From contig NZ_LT607755.1 in NCBI RefSeq assembly GCF_900090275.1, positions 4,836,001 to 4,900,000 of the forward strand: a DNA stretch of 64,000 nucleotides, in the 5' to 3' direction. This document shows positions 1-7,906 of the stretch, piece after piece (position 1 is the first letter of the stretch; each line of letters begins with the position of its first letter). The position numbers and the translations under genes are program-made. The notes beneath the pieces were generated by a model that saw only the letters and a list, made by a program, of their open reading frames with translations, was not told the origin of the DNA and did not search any database. Source of the stretch: Micromonospora zamorensis (GTDB lineage: Bacteria > Actinomycetota > Actinomycetes > Mycobacteriales > Micromonosporaceae).

Positions 1-500
1 CCTCGCAGGTCGCCAGGTGGGTGCCGGCCGCCGTGCCGGCGCCGGAGCAGGTGGTGCACAGCACTGCGGTGTCGACGGTGATCGGGGCCTCGACGCCGAA
101 CGCCGTCTCGTGCAGGTCCAGTTCGAGGCGCAGGATCGCGTCGGCGCCCGGCCGGGTACGCGGACGCGGACCACGGGCGCCGCCCGCGGCACCGCCGAAG
201 AACGCGTCCATGATGTCCTGGAAACCGACGAACGGGCCGGCACCACCAGGACCTCCGGGGCCTCCGGCACCGCCGCCGCCCGGGGCGAGCGGGTCGCCAC
301 CCAGGTCGACGATCTGCCGCTTCCGGTCGTCCGAGAGGACCTCGTACGCGGCGTTGATGTCCTTGAACTTCTCCTGAGCCTCCGGGTCCGGATTGACGTC
401 CGGGTGGAACTGGCGCGCCAGCTTGCGGTAGGCGCGCTTGATCTCGTCATCGGAGGCTTCCCGGCTCACACCGAGAATGCCGTAGTAGTCCCTGGCCACT
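1..500 (-). CDS. dnaJ: Chaperone DnaJ (DnaJ2), partial
   Basis: Hsp40 co-chaperone that stimulates DnaK ATPase and delivers unfolded substrates in the cytoplasm. The N-terminal J domain is complete (starts [18 protein letters not shown] motif in [12 protein letters not shown]), followed by a Gly/Phe-rich linker and the start of the zinc-finger region with a first CxxCxG motif (CTTCSGAG). The gene runs off the window at base 1, so the rest of the zinc domain and the C-terminal substrate domain are missing here. I chose the GTG at 498-500 because it gives the canonical (M)[10 protein letters not shown] start; an ATG at 515-517 in frame is an alternative. It lies 74 bp downstream of hrcA on the same strand, the usual actinobacterial hrcA-dnaJ2 pair, and is probably co-transcribed and controlled through the CIRCE element upstream of hrcA. 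Confidence 0.93.
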
Positions 501-574
501 GCGTTCCGTGTCCTCATGTTCGTCTCGCGTTGTGCCGGTCGGCGGCCGCAGCCGGCCGCATCGGCCCTGACCAA

Positions 575-1597
575 TCAGTTCTGGGCCAGCAACTCGCCCA
601 CGTAGCGTGCCACGGCGCGAACCGTGGCGATGTTGCCGGGGTAGTCCATCCGCGTGGGCCCCAGCACCCCCAGGCCGCCGACGATCGTGGCGCCCGGGCC
701 GTAGCCGGTGCTGACCACGGAGGCGGCCCGCAGGTTGTCGAACTCGTTCTCGTCGCCGATCAGCACCCGGGTCGTGCTGGGCTCGGTCTCGCCGATGAGC
801 TTGAGCAGGACGACCTCCTCCTCCAGCGCCTCGAGGATCGGTCGCAGGGAACCCTGGAAGTCGAGCAGGCCACCCCGGGTGAGGTTGGCGGTGCCGGCCA
901 GGGCGATGCGTTCCTCGTGCCGCTCGACCAGGGTCTCCAGCAGCACAGTGGCGAGCGTGGTCATGGCCGGACGCAGCTTGGGCGACGACTCCTCGACCAG
1001 CGCCTGCACCAGCGGCGGCGTGTCGGACAGCCGGGCGCCGGCGAGCTTCTCGTTGACCAGTCGGCGCAGGTCGGTGACGTCGTCGGCGGGCACCGGACCG
1101 GGCAGCTCCACCAGACGTTGCTCCACCCGCCCGGTGTCCGCGATCATGACGACCATCAGTCGGGTGGTGGAGATCGGCACCAGCTCCAGGTGACGCACCG
1201 AGGAGCGGGCCAGGCTCGGGTACTGCACGACGGCGACCTGCCGGGTGAGCTGGGCGAGCAGGCGCACGGTGCGGTGCACCACGTCGTCGAGGTCGACCGC
1301 GCCGACCAGGAAGCGCTCGATGGCCCGGCGTTCGGCTGGGCTGAGCGGCTTGACCCGGGACAACCTGTCGACGAAGAGTCGGTAGCCGCGGTCGGTGGGC
1401 ACCCGGCCGGCACTGGTGTGCGGCTGCCGGATGTAGCCCTCCTCCTCCAGCACGGCCATGTCGTTGCGGACCGTGGCCGGGGAGACCCCGAGCTGGTGCC
1501 GCTCGACCAGCGCCTTGCTGCCGACCGGCTCCTGGGTGGAGACGTAGTCTTCGACGATGGCGCGGAGCACGGCGAGTTTCCGGTCGTCGAGACCCAT
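575..1597 (-). CDS. hrcA: Heat-inducible transcription repressor HrcA
   Basis: Represses chaperone operons by binding CIRCE; its folding depends on GroEL, so it is inactive under heat stress. The 340-residue protein has an N-terminal winged helix ([24 protein letters not shown] recognition region, residues about 30-70) followed by the GAF-like and dimerisation domains typical of the family; the length matches the usual 340 or so. I chose the ATG at 1595-1597 ([15 protein letters not shown]) because it has an AGGAGG eight bases upstream; a longer frame reaching 1660 would start inside the CIRCE operator. It heads an operon with dnaJ downstream. A CIRCE site 57 bp upstream indicates autoregulation. 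Confidence 0.95.
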   Translation of the reverse strand: MGLDDRKLAVLRAIVEDYVSTQEPVGSKALVERHQLGVSPATVRNDMAVLEEEGYIRQPHTSAGRVPTDRGYRLFVDRLSRVKPLSPAERRAIERFLVGAVDLDDVVHRTVRLLAQLTRQVAVVQYPSLARSSVRHLELVPISTTRLMVVMIADTGRVEQRLVELPGPVPADDVTDLRRLVNEKLAGARLSDTPPLVQALVEESSPKLRPAMTTLATVLLETLVERHEERIALAGTANLTRGGLLDFQGSLRPILEALEEEVVLLKLIGETEPSTTRVLIGDENEFDNLRAASVVSTGYGPGATIVGGLGVLGPTRMDYPGNIATVRAVARYVGELLAQN

Positions 1598-1653
1598 CCT
1601 CCGCACCTCCTGTCGCACGTCGGCCGCCGGCGTCCTCGGCCGGCCGGGCCGTC

Positions 1654-1680
1654 CTGGCACTCGACTGTAACGAGTGCCAG
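1654..1680. promoter_or_regulatory. CIRCE operator (HrcA binding site)
   Basis: A perfect inverted repeat CTGGCACTC-N9-GAGTGCCAG. The nine-base arms and nine-base spacer match the CIRCE architecture (consensus TTAGCACTC-N9-GAGTGCTAA) with G/C replacements at the outer bases. It sits between the hrcA start (1597) and the divergent DUF4870 gene, where it would repress hrcA-dnaJ. Confidence 0.93.
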
Positions 1681-1822
1681 TCTACGTCGGCGTGCCCGCC
1701 AGCGCGATGATCAACGGCTGTCCGTCGGTGCGGTCCGCGCCACCCCGCCGGGCCGATCGACCCTCACGACCGGGCGGTGTCGCGCTGGTGCCGCGTTGCC
1801 ACGTGCCCCTACGGTGGCATCC

Positions 1823-2419
1823 ATGACTGAACCTCCTCGCCCTCCCGGCGCGGGTGACCCCGGTAACTACCCGCCGGAGCCGCCCACCGCACCACTGTCC
1901 GGGGCACCCGGCCCGGGCGGCTATCCCCCGCCCGGTGGCTATCCCCCGCCCACCGGTGACCAACCGCCGTCAGGCGGCTACCCTCCGGCGGGTGGCTATC
2001 CCCCGCCCGGCGGCTATCCCCCGCCCGGTGGCGGCTACCCGACCGGCGGCGCCTACGGCGGCCCTGGCGGCTTCGCCAACAACGAGGACAAGACCTGGGC
2101 GCTGATCGCCCACTTCGGCGGCGCCGTCGGCATGATCGTCAGCGGCGGTGTGCTCGGCTGGATCGCCCCGCTGGTGGCGATGCTGGCACGTGGCAGCCAG
2201 TCCCCGACGGTGCGGGCGCACGCCGTGGCGGCGCTCAACTTCCAGCTCATCTGGTCGATCGTCGGCCTGGTCGGCTGGGTGTTGACCTGCATCCTGATCG
2301 GCTTCATCGGGGTCGGCGCAGCCGTCATCCTCGGTCTCGTGTTCGGCATCATCGCCGGAATCAAGGCCAACGAGGGGCAGCTCTACCGCTACCCGCTCTC
2401 CGCGAACTTCATCAAGTGA
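1823..2419 (+). CDS. DUF4870 domain membrane protein with Pro/Gly/Tyr-rich N-terminus
   Basis: Function unknown. The 198-residue protein has about 85 N-terminal residues of low-complexity GGYPPP-type repeats, then a DUF4870 domain (NNEDKTWALIAHFGG onward) with three to four hydrophobic segments and the family's C-terminal IAGIKANEGQLYRYP motif. The repeats are probably cytoplasmic and resemble those in other membrane proteins of this window (mycosin at 53485, the gene at 43589). The ATG at 1823 is the first start ahead of the repeats; no strong Shine-Dalgarno is visible. It is divergent from hrcA and followed by a hairpin. Confidence 0.85.
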   Translation: MTEPPRPPGAGDPGNYPPEPPTAPLSGAPGPGGYPPPGGYPPPTGDQPPSGGYPPAGGYPPPGGYPPPGGGYPTGGAYGGPGGFANNEDKTWALIAHFGGAVGMIVSGGVLGWIAPLVAMLARGSQSPTVRAHAVAALNFQLIWSIVGLVGWVLTCILIGFIGVGAAVILGLVFGIIAGIKANEGQLYRYPLSANFIK

Positions 2420-2422
2420 TGC

Positions 2423-2450
2423 CGGGTCGGCCGCTCCCCCGGCCGGCCCG
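2423..2450. terminator. Hairpin between convergent genes
   Basis: CGGGTCGGCCG pairs with CGGCCGGCCCG across a six-base loop, with one G-T wobble. It lies four bases after the DUF4870 stop and 23 bases before the hemW stop, so it could serve both directions. No T run follows, as is common in high-GC actinobacteria. Confidence 0.6.
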
Positions 2451-2473
2451 CACCACCGAAACGGCCCGCCCAC

Positions 2474-3697
2474 TCAGGGCAGCAGGTCACGCACGACCGC
2501 GTCGGCGAGCAGCCGCCCGCGCAGGGTGAGCACCGCCCGGCCGGCCGCGTACTCGTCGGCGGCCAGCAGGCCGTCGGCCAGGGCCCGCTCGGCGCCCGCC
2601 CGGCCGGTGGCGTCGAGCACCGCCAACGGGAGGCCGCTGGCGAGGCGCAGCCGGAGCATCACGTCCTCCATGTGCGCCTCGTCGCCGGTGAGCACCTCCC
2701 GGGCCAGGCCGGGTGACGCGCCCGCCGCCAACCTCTGGGCGTACGCCGTGGGGTGTTTGACGTTCCACCAGCGCACCCCGCCGACGTGGCTGTGCGCCCC
2801 CGGCCCCAGCCCCCACCAGTCCGCGCCGGTCCAGTAGAGCAGGTTGTGCCGGCAGCGGGCGTCGTCGGTGCGCGCCCAGTTGGAGACCTCGTACCAGGAG
2901 AGCCCGGCGGCGTCGAGCGCGGCCTCCGCGGCCAGGTAGCGGTCCGCGGCCACGTCGTCACTGGGGTACGCCAGTTCGCCGCGCCGCATCCGGGCGGCGA
3001 GCCGGGTGCCGTCCTCGACGATCAGGGCGTACGCGCTGACGTGGTCCACCCCGGCGGCGACGACCTGCTCCAGCGAGGCGGCGAAGTCCTCGGTGCGCTC
3101 CCCCGGGGTGCCGTAGATCAGGTCCAGGTTGACGTGCTCGAACCCGGCGTCGCGTGCCTCCAGGGCGGCGGCGGTGGCCCGGCCGGCGCTGTGTTTGCGG
3201 TCCAGGATCGCCAGCACTCCCGGGGAGGCGGACTGCATCCCCAGCGAGATCCGGGTGTAGCCGGCGGCCCGCAGCAGCTTCAACGATTCCGGGGTGACCG
3301 ATTCGGGGTTGGCCTCGGTGGTCACCTCGGCGTCGGCGGCCAGCCCCCAGGTGCGGTCGATGCCGTCGAGGATGCGGGCCAGGTCGTCGGCGGGGAGCAG
3401 GGTGGGCGTTCCACCGCCCACGAAGACGGTGTCGACCCGGGGCGGCGGGCTGTCGCCCAGCACCCGGGCGGCGAGCGCCAGCTCGGCCAGGACGGTGTCG
3501 GCGTACCCCTCGCGGCTCGCACCGCCGCCCAACTCGGACGCCGTGTAGGTGTTGAAGTCGCAGTAGCCGCAGCGGCTGGCGCAGAACGGCACGTGGACGT
3601 ACACGCCGAAGCCGCGCGCGCCGACCGCCGTGGTGGCGGTGGCGGGCAGCGATCCGTCGACGGGGACGGTCTCACCATCTGGAAGGACGCCGGGCAT
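2474..3697 (-). CDS. hemW: Radical SAM heme chaperone HemW (HemN-like)
   Basis: Binds heme and inserts it into target proteins such as respiratory enzymes; older annotations call it oxygen-independent coproporphyrinogen oxidase. The 407-residue protein carries the radical-SAM motif CASRCGYCDF (Cx3CxxC), which lacks the extra cysteine of true HemN, then the GGGTPTLL motif and the HemN C-terminal domain (RHNLLYWTGADWWGLGPGAH region). I chose the ATG at 3695-3697; a longer frame would extend antisense through the next gene. The start is only 20 bp from the divergent enoyl-CoA hydratase start. In many actinobacteria hemW lies near lepA and hrcA; here hrcA is close and lepA is 15 kb away. Confidence 0.92.
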   Translation of the reverse strand: MPGVLPDGETVPVDGSLPATATTAVGARGFGVYVHVPFCASRCGYCDFNTYTASELGGGASREGYADTVLAELALAARVLGDSPPPRVDTVFVGGGTPTLLPADDLARILDGIDRTWGLAADAEVTTEANPESVTPESLKLLRAAGYTRISLGMQSASPGVLAILDRKHSAGRATAAALEARDAGFEHVNLDLIYGTPGERTEDFAASLEQVVAAGVDHVSAYALIVEDGTRLAARMRRGELAYPSDDVAADRYLAAEAALDAAGLSWYEVSNWARTDDARCRHNLLYWTGADWWGLGPGAHSHVGGVRWWNVKHPTAYAQRLAAGASPGLAREVLTGDEAHMEDVMLRLRLASGLPLAVLDATGRAGAERALADGLLAADEYAAGRAVLTLRGRLLADAVVRDLLP

Positions 3698-3716
3698 GGC
3701 CACTAGTGTGCCCGGC

Positions 3717-4526
3717 ATGACCTCTCCCGACGTCCTCGTGCGGGTCGCCACGGCCCGCGGGGTGACCACCCTCACCCTGGACAGCCCGCACAACCGCAAC
3801 GCGCTCTCCACCGGCCTCATGACCCAGCTGCTGGCGGGGTTGGGCGACGCGGTCGCCGACGAGACGGTTCGAGCGATAGTGCTCGACCACACCGGCCCGG
3901 TCTTCTGCTCGGGCGCCGACCTGAAGGAGACGGCCGCGGCGTACGCCAGCGGCACGGTGCCCGCCACGATGCTGGGTGACGTGCTCGCGGCGATCTGGGA
4001 CTGCCCGAAGCCGGTGCTGGCCCGGGTGGGCGGCCCGGCGCGGGCCGGCGGGCTGGGCCTGATCGCCGCCGCCGACCTGGCGGTCTGCGCCGACGAGGCG
4101 ACGTTCGCGTTCACCGAGGTGCGGATCGGGGTGATCCCGGCGGTGATCTCGGCGACCGTGCTGCCCCGGCTGAACCCGCGCGCCGCCGCCGAGCTCTACC
4201 TGACCGGGGACACCTTCGACGGTCGACGGGCCGCCGAGATCGGCCTGGTCACGGCCTCGGTCCCGGCGGACGGGCTGGACGACGCGGTGCGGCGCTACTG
4301 CGACTCGCTGGTGCGCGGAGCGCCGGGCGCCCTGGCCGGGGCGAAGGAGCTGCTGCGCCGGCCGGGCACCGCCGAGCTGCGCGGTGATCTGGCCCGGCTG
4401 TCGGCCCTCTCGACCGGCTACTTCCTCTCCGACGAGGGGCGCGAGGGGATCATGGCCTTCCGGGAGAAGCGACCGGCGGCCTGGGTGCCCGCTCCGGACG
4501 GTGGTGCCGGTGATCATGTTGGCTAG
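3717..4526 (+). CDS. Enoyl-CoA hydratase/isomerase family protein
   Basis: Crotonase-fold enzyme of 269 residues acting on acyl-CoA thioesters. The oxyanion-hole segment PVFCSGADLKE and the GGPARAGGLGLIAAADLAV segment are intact. Both glutamates that catalyse hydration appear present (in FTEVRIGVIP and in AAELYLTGD), so a true hydratase is likely. The AFTEVRIGVIPAVIS pattern resembles methylglutaconyl-CoA hydratases of leucine breakdown, but no other leucine-degradation gene is adjacent, so the substrate is uncertain. The ATG at 3717 was chosen because the upstream frame would overlap hemW. No clear Shine-Dalgarno fits the 19 bp gap, so a leaderless transcript is possible. Confidence 0.85.
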   Translation: MTSPDVLVRVATARGVTTLTLDSPHNRNALSTGLMTQLLAGLGDAVADETVRAIVLDHTGPVFCSGADLKETAAAYASGTVPATMLGDVLAAIWDCPKPVLARVGGPARAGGLGLIAAADLAVCADEATFAFTEVRIGVIPAVISATVLPRLNPRAAAELYLTGDTFDGRRAAEIGLVTASVPADGLDDAVRRYCDSLVRGAPGALAGAKELLRRPGTAELRGDLARLSALSTGYFLSDEGREGIMAFREKRPAAWVPAPDGGAGDHVG

Positions 4527-4539
4527 GGCCGGGGCCGCT

Positions 4540-4570
4540 GGGGACGCCGCCTGCTTGATGTGGCGTCCCC
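4540..4570. terminator. Bidirectional terminator hairpin
   Basis: GGGGACGCC and GGCGTCCCC form a perfect nine-base stem with a 13-base loop, between the stops of the convergent enoyl-CoA hydratase and SDR genes. Confidence 0.7.
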
Positions 4571-4586
4571 GGGCCATTCGGTCCGG

Positions 4587-5351
4587 TCACCAGGCGGTCG
4601 CGCCGCCGTCGACCGGGTAGTTCGCCCCGGTGATGTACGACGCCCGGTCGGAGGCCAGGAACACCACCAGTTCGGCGACCTCCTCCGGTTGAGCGAACCG
4701 CTTGAGGAGCGTCTTGCCGGTGATGGCGTCCCGAGCCGCCTGGTTGTCACCCAGGTCGCGCTCACTTGCGGGGCTGACGATCGGCCCTGGGCTGACCGCC
4801 ACCGCGCGGATTCCGTGCGGCGCGCCTTCGAGCGCGAGTTGTCGGGTCAGGCCGATGACGCCGGCGTTGGCGGCGGTGTGGCCGACCATCGGGGGGACGT
4901 GACCGGCGATCATGCCGGCCATGGAGGCGGCGTTGATGATGACGCCACCACCGCGCCGGACCAGGTGTGGCCAGGCGAACTTCGACACGAAGTACGGAAT
5001 GTCGAGTTCGCCGGTGATGGTGTACCGCCAGGCCTCGACGGAGAAGTCCGGCATCGGGCCGAAGCGGAGCGCCGCCGCGTTGTTGTAGACCACGTCGAGC
5101 CCGCCGTAGGTCGCGGCGGCGTCCTCGACGAATTTCCGCACCTGCTCCGGGTCGGTGAGGTCGACCGGCGCGATGCCGGTCATCTCGCCGCCGGCGCTCC
5201 GAACGAGTTCGACCGTCTCGTCGTTTCCGGCGACCTGGATGTCGGCCCCGACGACCTTTGCGCCCTCCCGCGCGAAGATCTGCGCGGCGACGCGCCCCAG
5301 GCCGCCGCCGGTGCCGGTGACGAGCACGATCTTGCCGTCGAGCGTTCCCAT
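4587..5351 (-). CDS. SDR family oxidoreductase with altered active site
   Basis: Rossmann-fold short-chain dehydrogenase/reductase of 254 residues. The cofactor motif TGTGGGLG (residues about 11-18), NNAA and the INAAS serine are present, and the C-terminal VDGGATAW is typical. The catalytic YxxxK is not: the aligned segment reads HTAANAGVIGLT, so Tyr is replaced by His and Lys by Asn. Normal catalysis is therefore doubtful, or the protein uses another mechanism. The ATG at 5349-5351 has an AGGAGG just upstream. It is a single gene; a perfect palindrome 64 bp upstream could be an operator. The substrate cannot be told from sequence. Confidence 0.87.
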   Translation of the reverse strand: MGTLDGKIVLVTGTGGGLGRVAAQIFAREGAKVVGADIQVAGNDETVELVRSAGGEMTGIAPVDLTDPEQVRKFVEDAAATYGGLDVVYNNAAALRFGPMPDFSVEAWRYTITGELDIPYFVSKFAWPHLVRRGGGVIINAASMAGMIAGHVPPMVGHTAANAGVIGLTRQLALEGAPHGIRAVAVSPGPIVSPASERDLGDNQAARDAITGKTLLKRFAQPEEVAELVVFLASDRASYITGANYPVDGGATAW

Positions 5352-5724
5352 GGAACTCCTCCTTGCTCCGTGGCTATCCCCGGCCACCTGCGTGAACGAC
5401 CGGGCGAGCCAGCAATTGACATGTCAATCGGGAGTAAGCGCCTCGACCTTCCGACCATTCCGGGCACCGTCGGGGCGGTGACACGCACGACAGGTCAGAC
5501 TGGCGGCACACACGCGGTGCCCACGATCCGCCAGCGGGCCCTGGCGCCGGATGGCTCGATTCTCGCCGGAGCAGGGTGGACCACAGGGCCATACGGGCAG
5601 GTGAGAGCGCGGCCGGAGCGGGAATGCCGCGATCGGAACGGGTCGGCAGAGCCGGCCTGGAACCGTGCGGACGACCCGGAGGGGCCCGTGAGGGACGTAC
5701 GCTTGTCAGACTGTCGATCTGGGG
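5352..5724. other. 373 bp intergenic region
   Basis: Divergent promoter region between the SDR and the lysozyme-like gene. It holds the 14 bp palindrome at 5415-5428. I see no convincing small gene, RNA or further repeat. Confidence 0.5.
5415..5428. promoter_or_regulatory. Perfect 14 bp palindrome, candidate operator
   Basis: ATTGACATGTCAAT is an exact palindrome in a locally AT-richer spot, 64 bp upstream of the SDR start. Size and form suit a TetR- or MarR-type dimeric regulator, but no such regulator gene is adjacent. Each strand also contains TTGACA, so it may overlap a -35 element. Confidence 0.5.
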
Positions 5725-6585
5725 GTGTGGGTGCGAACTCGGGCAACCGTGGCGGGTGGAGTGGTGCTCATCCTCGTCGCCGTGATCGCGATCTGGCTCG
5801 TCGTACGGCAGGTCGGTGACCGCCTCCAGTTGCCGCTGGCGGCCCGGAAGTGCACCGTGCAGGCCGACGGTCGGGTCGCGCTCGACGCCGACCAGATGGC
5901 CAATGCGGCGACCATCGCAGCCATCGGGGCACAGCGCGGGATGTCCGAGCGGGCCGTGGTGGTCGCGCTGGCCACCGCGTACCAGGAGTCCGGGCTGCGC
6001 AACCTCGCCGACGGCGACCGGGACTCGGTCGGCCTGTTCCAGCAGCGGCCGAGCCAGGGCTGGGGCACCCCGGCCCAGATCCGGGACCCGCGCTACGCGG
6101 CCAACCGGTTCTACGCGGCGCTCAAGAAGGTGCGCGGCTGGGAGAAGATGCGCGTCACCGACGCCGCCCAGCGGGTGCAGCGCTCGGCCTTCCCGGAGGC
6201 CTACCAGAAGTGGGCCGACGACTCCGAGGTGCTCAGCCGAGCGCTGATGGGCGACGCGACCGGCGCGGTCGCCTGCACCGTCGGGCGTACCCCGGCGATG
6301 CACGGCGCGGCGGCGGCCACGCAGCTGACCCGCAACCTGGTGCTGGACTGGGGCCTGAAGGGCACCGACCCGACCGACCCCACCGGGTTGGCGGTGACGC
6401 CGGACGACCAGCGCGACGGCTGGCGGTACGCGCACTGGCTGGTTTCCCACGCCCAGGACCACGGCGTGAAGCGCGTCCGTTTCGGCGACCTGGAGTGGAC
6501 CGCCCGGGCCGGCACCTGGGGCCGGGCGGACGGCGAGCAGAGCCCCGCCGGTCAGGTGGTGGCCGAGGTGTTCAACGAGGGTTGA
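5725..6585 (+). CDS. Membrane-anchored lysozyme-like protein
   Basis: A 286-residue protein with one N-terminal membrane segment (residues about 9-27) and an extracytoplasmic remainder. Residues about 65-115 (TIAAIGAQRGMSERAVVVAL, then AYQESGLRNL and DSVGLFQQRPSQGWG) look like the lysozyme/transglycosylase-like fold common in actinobacterial exported proteins, with the Glu of YQESGL as the possible catalytic residue. Such proteins are often mislabelled heavy metal transporter; nothing here supports transport. The C-terminal part is uncharacterised. GTG at 5725 or 5731 are both possible starts. It is followed by a divergence-free 220 bp gap before the dioxygenase gene, so probably monocistronic. 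Confidence 0.72.
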   Translation: MWVRTRATVAGGVVLILVAVIAIWLVVRQVGDRLQLPLAARKCTVQADGRVALDADQMANAATIAAIGAQRGMSERAVVVALATAYQESGLRNLADGDRDSVGLFQQRPSQGWGTPAQIRDPRYAANRFYAALKKVRGWEKMRVTDAAQRVQRSAFPEAYQKWADDSEVLSRALMGDATGAVACTVGRTPAMHGAAAATQLTRNLVLDWGLKGTDPTDPTGLAVTPDDQRDGWRYAHWLVSHAQDHGVKRVRFGDLEWTARAGTWGRADGEQSPAGQVVAEVFNEG

Positions 6586-6806
6586 CCGACCCGGATCTCT
6601 TAACCGGCAGTCACCGCACAATCGGACAAGTCTCCGCAAATACCTCCATTGATCACGGTCAAATCACTCTCCGCAGTCCTCTCGCTGCACGGGGTCCCCC
6701 TGTGGCCCACCAGCCCCACACGCCCTCCCCGGGGCCAGATCCGTCGCGTTACGATCGGCGGCCTGTGCCAGAAAAGGTTTCACCTCATGGGGAGGGGTAC
6801 GACGCG

Positions 6807-7709
6807 GTGTTCGATTACGGCGACCGGACCGGTTACGAACCGATCAGCGACACTGACCGCAAGGAGTTCCACGAGCAGGGTTTCCTCCTGCTGCGCAACG
6901 TCCTGACGGAGGACCACCGGGCGGCGCTGGAGGCGGCGGTCGACCGCGTCTACGCGGAGGAGCAGGCGAAGGGCACCACCAAGAAGGACGGCACCCTGCA
7001 CCTGCTGGGCTTCCTGGAGCGCGACGAGCTCTTCGGCGAGCTGCTGACCCACCCGATCGCCTTCCCGTACATGTGGGGGCTGGCCGGCTGGAACATCTAC
7101 ACGCACCACAACCACCTGGACGTCACCCCGCCGGCCGCCGAGCCGGAGAAGCCGTACTGGGGTTGGCACCAGGACGGGTACCGGCAGAACTCCGACCCGG
7201 AGACGATGGACCCGAACCTGCCCCGGCCGATGTTCTCGCTGAAGGTCGCGTACGTGCTGTCGGACCTCTCCGAGACCGGCCGCGGCGCCACCAAGGTCAT
7301 CCCGGGCAGCCACCTGAAGAACTCGCTGCCCCGGCCGGCGGACCTCACCGTGCAGAACCCCGACCCGGAGGGCACGGTGGAGATCACCGCCAACCCGGGC
7401 GACGCCTTCATCTTCGACCGTCGGCAGTGGCACTCGCGGTCGACGAACCTGTCGACCGTCACCCGCAAGATGCTCTTCGTCGGCTACACCTACCGGTGGA
7501 TCCGTCCGCTGGACGAGCTGCACCCCGACGTGAACGGCGAGTGGTACCGCAACCGCACCCCCGTGCAGCGCCAGCTGATCGGTGAGGGCACCCACACCGC
7601 CAACTACTGGGGCATCAACTGGGACGGGTACGTCGACGACGAGATCCCGCTGCGCAAGGAGCTCAAGGAACGCGGTCTGCTCGACCGCAACATCCCCTGG
7701 CTCCGCTGA
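6807..7709 (+). CDS. Phytanoyl-CoA dioxygenase (PhyH) family protein
   Basis: Fe(II)/2-oxoglutarate-dependent oxygenase of 300 residues. The metal-binding triad is visible as HQD in YWGWHQDGYRQ and a distal His in RRQWHSRSTN, whose Arg is well placed to bind 2-oxoglutarate. The family hydroxylates small molecules or acyl-CoA esters; the substrate here is unknown. The GTG at 6807 has a GGAGGGG nine bases upstream. An alternative in-frame GTG at 6765 lies nine bases after TACGAT, which could be a leaderless start and add 14 residues. It stands alone and ends at a strong terminator. Confidence 0.85.
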   Translation: MFDYGDRTGYEPISDTDRKEFHEQGFLLLRNVLTEDHRAALEAAVDRVYAEEQAKGTTKKDGTLHLLGFLERDELFGELLTHPIAFPYMWGLAGWNIYTHHNHLDVTPPAAEPEKPYWGWHQDGYRQNSDPETMDPNLPRPMFSLKVAYVLSDLSETGRGATKVIPGSHLKNSLPRPADLTVQNPDPEGTVEITANPGDAFIFDRRQWHSRSTNLSTVTRKMLFVGYTYRWIRPLDELHPDVNGEWYRNRTPVQRQLIGEGTHTANYWGINWDGYVDDEIPLRKELKERGLLDRNIPWLR

Positions 7710-7723
7710 CCCACCGCTCGCAG

Positions 7724-7768
7724 AACGGCCCCCTGCCATCGCCCAGCGGTGGCAGAGGGGCCGTTTTT
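7724..7768 (+). terminator. Rho-independent terminator
   Basis: AACGGCCCCCTGCCA pairs with TGGCAGAGGGGCCGTT across about ten bases and is followed by TTTTT: a textbook intrinsic terminator just after the PhyH stop. Confidence 0.88.
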
Positions 7769-7906
7769 CGTGTCTGCGGACACGACCGCTCGGGCCGGCC
7801 CCGTTCCCGACCACCGCAGGCCGCACTGTCGGTAGCGTGACGGGTGCGCAGGTCGGGGCGCGGTGCCCCCACCCCAGGGCGCGGGGTGGCACAGGAGGCA
7901 GTCGCA

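Noticed and set aside
17..2419. An 800-codon plus-strand open frame ending in the DUF4870 protein
   Set aside because: Its first 600 codons are antisense to dnaJ and hrcA, which are certain genes. Only the part from 1823 is real; long antisense frames are expected in high-GC DNA.
6649..6662. TTGATCACGGTCAA half-palindrome before the PhyH gene
   Set aside because: Only four-base arms; too short to call an operator without other copies.
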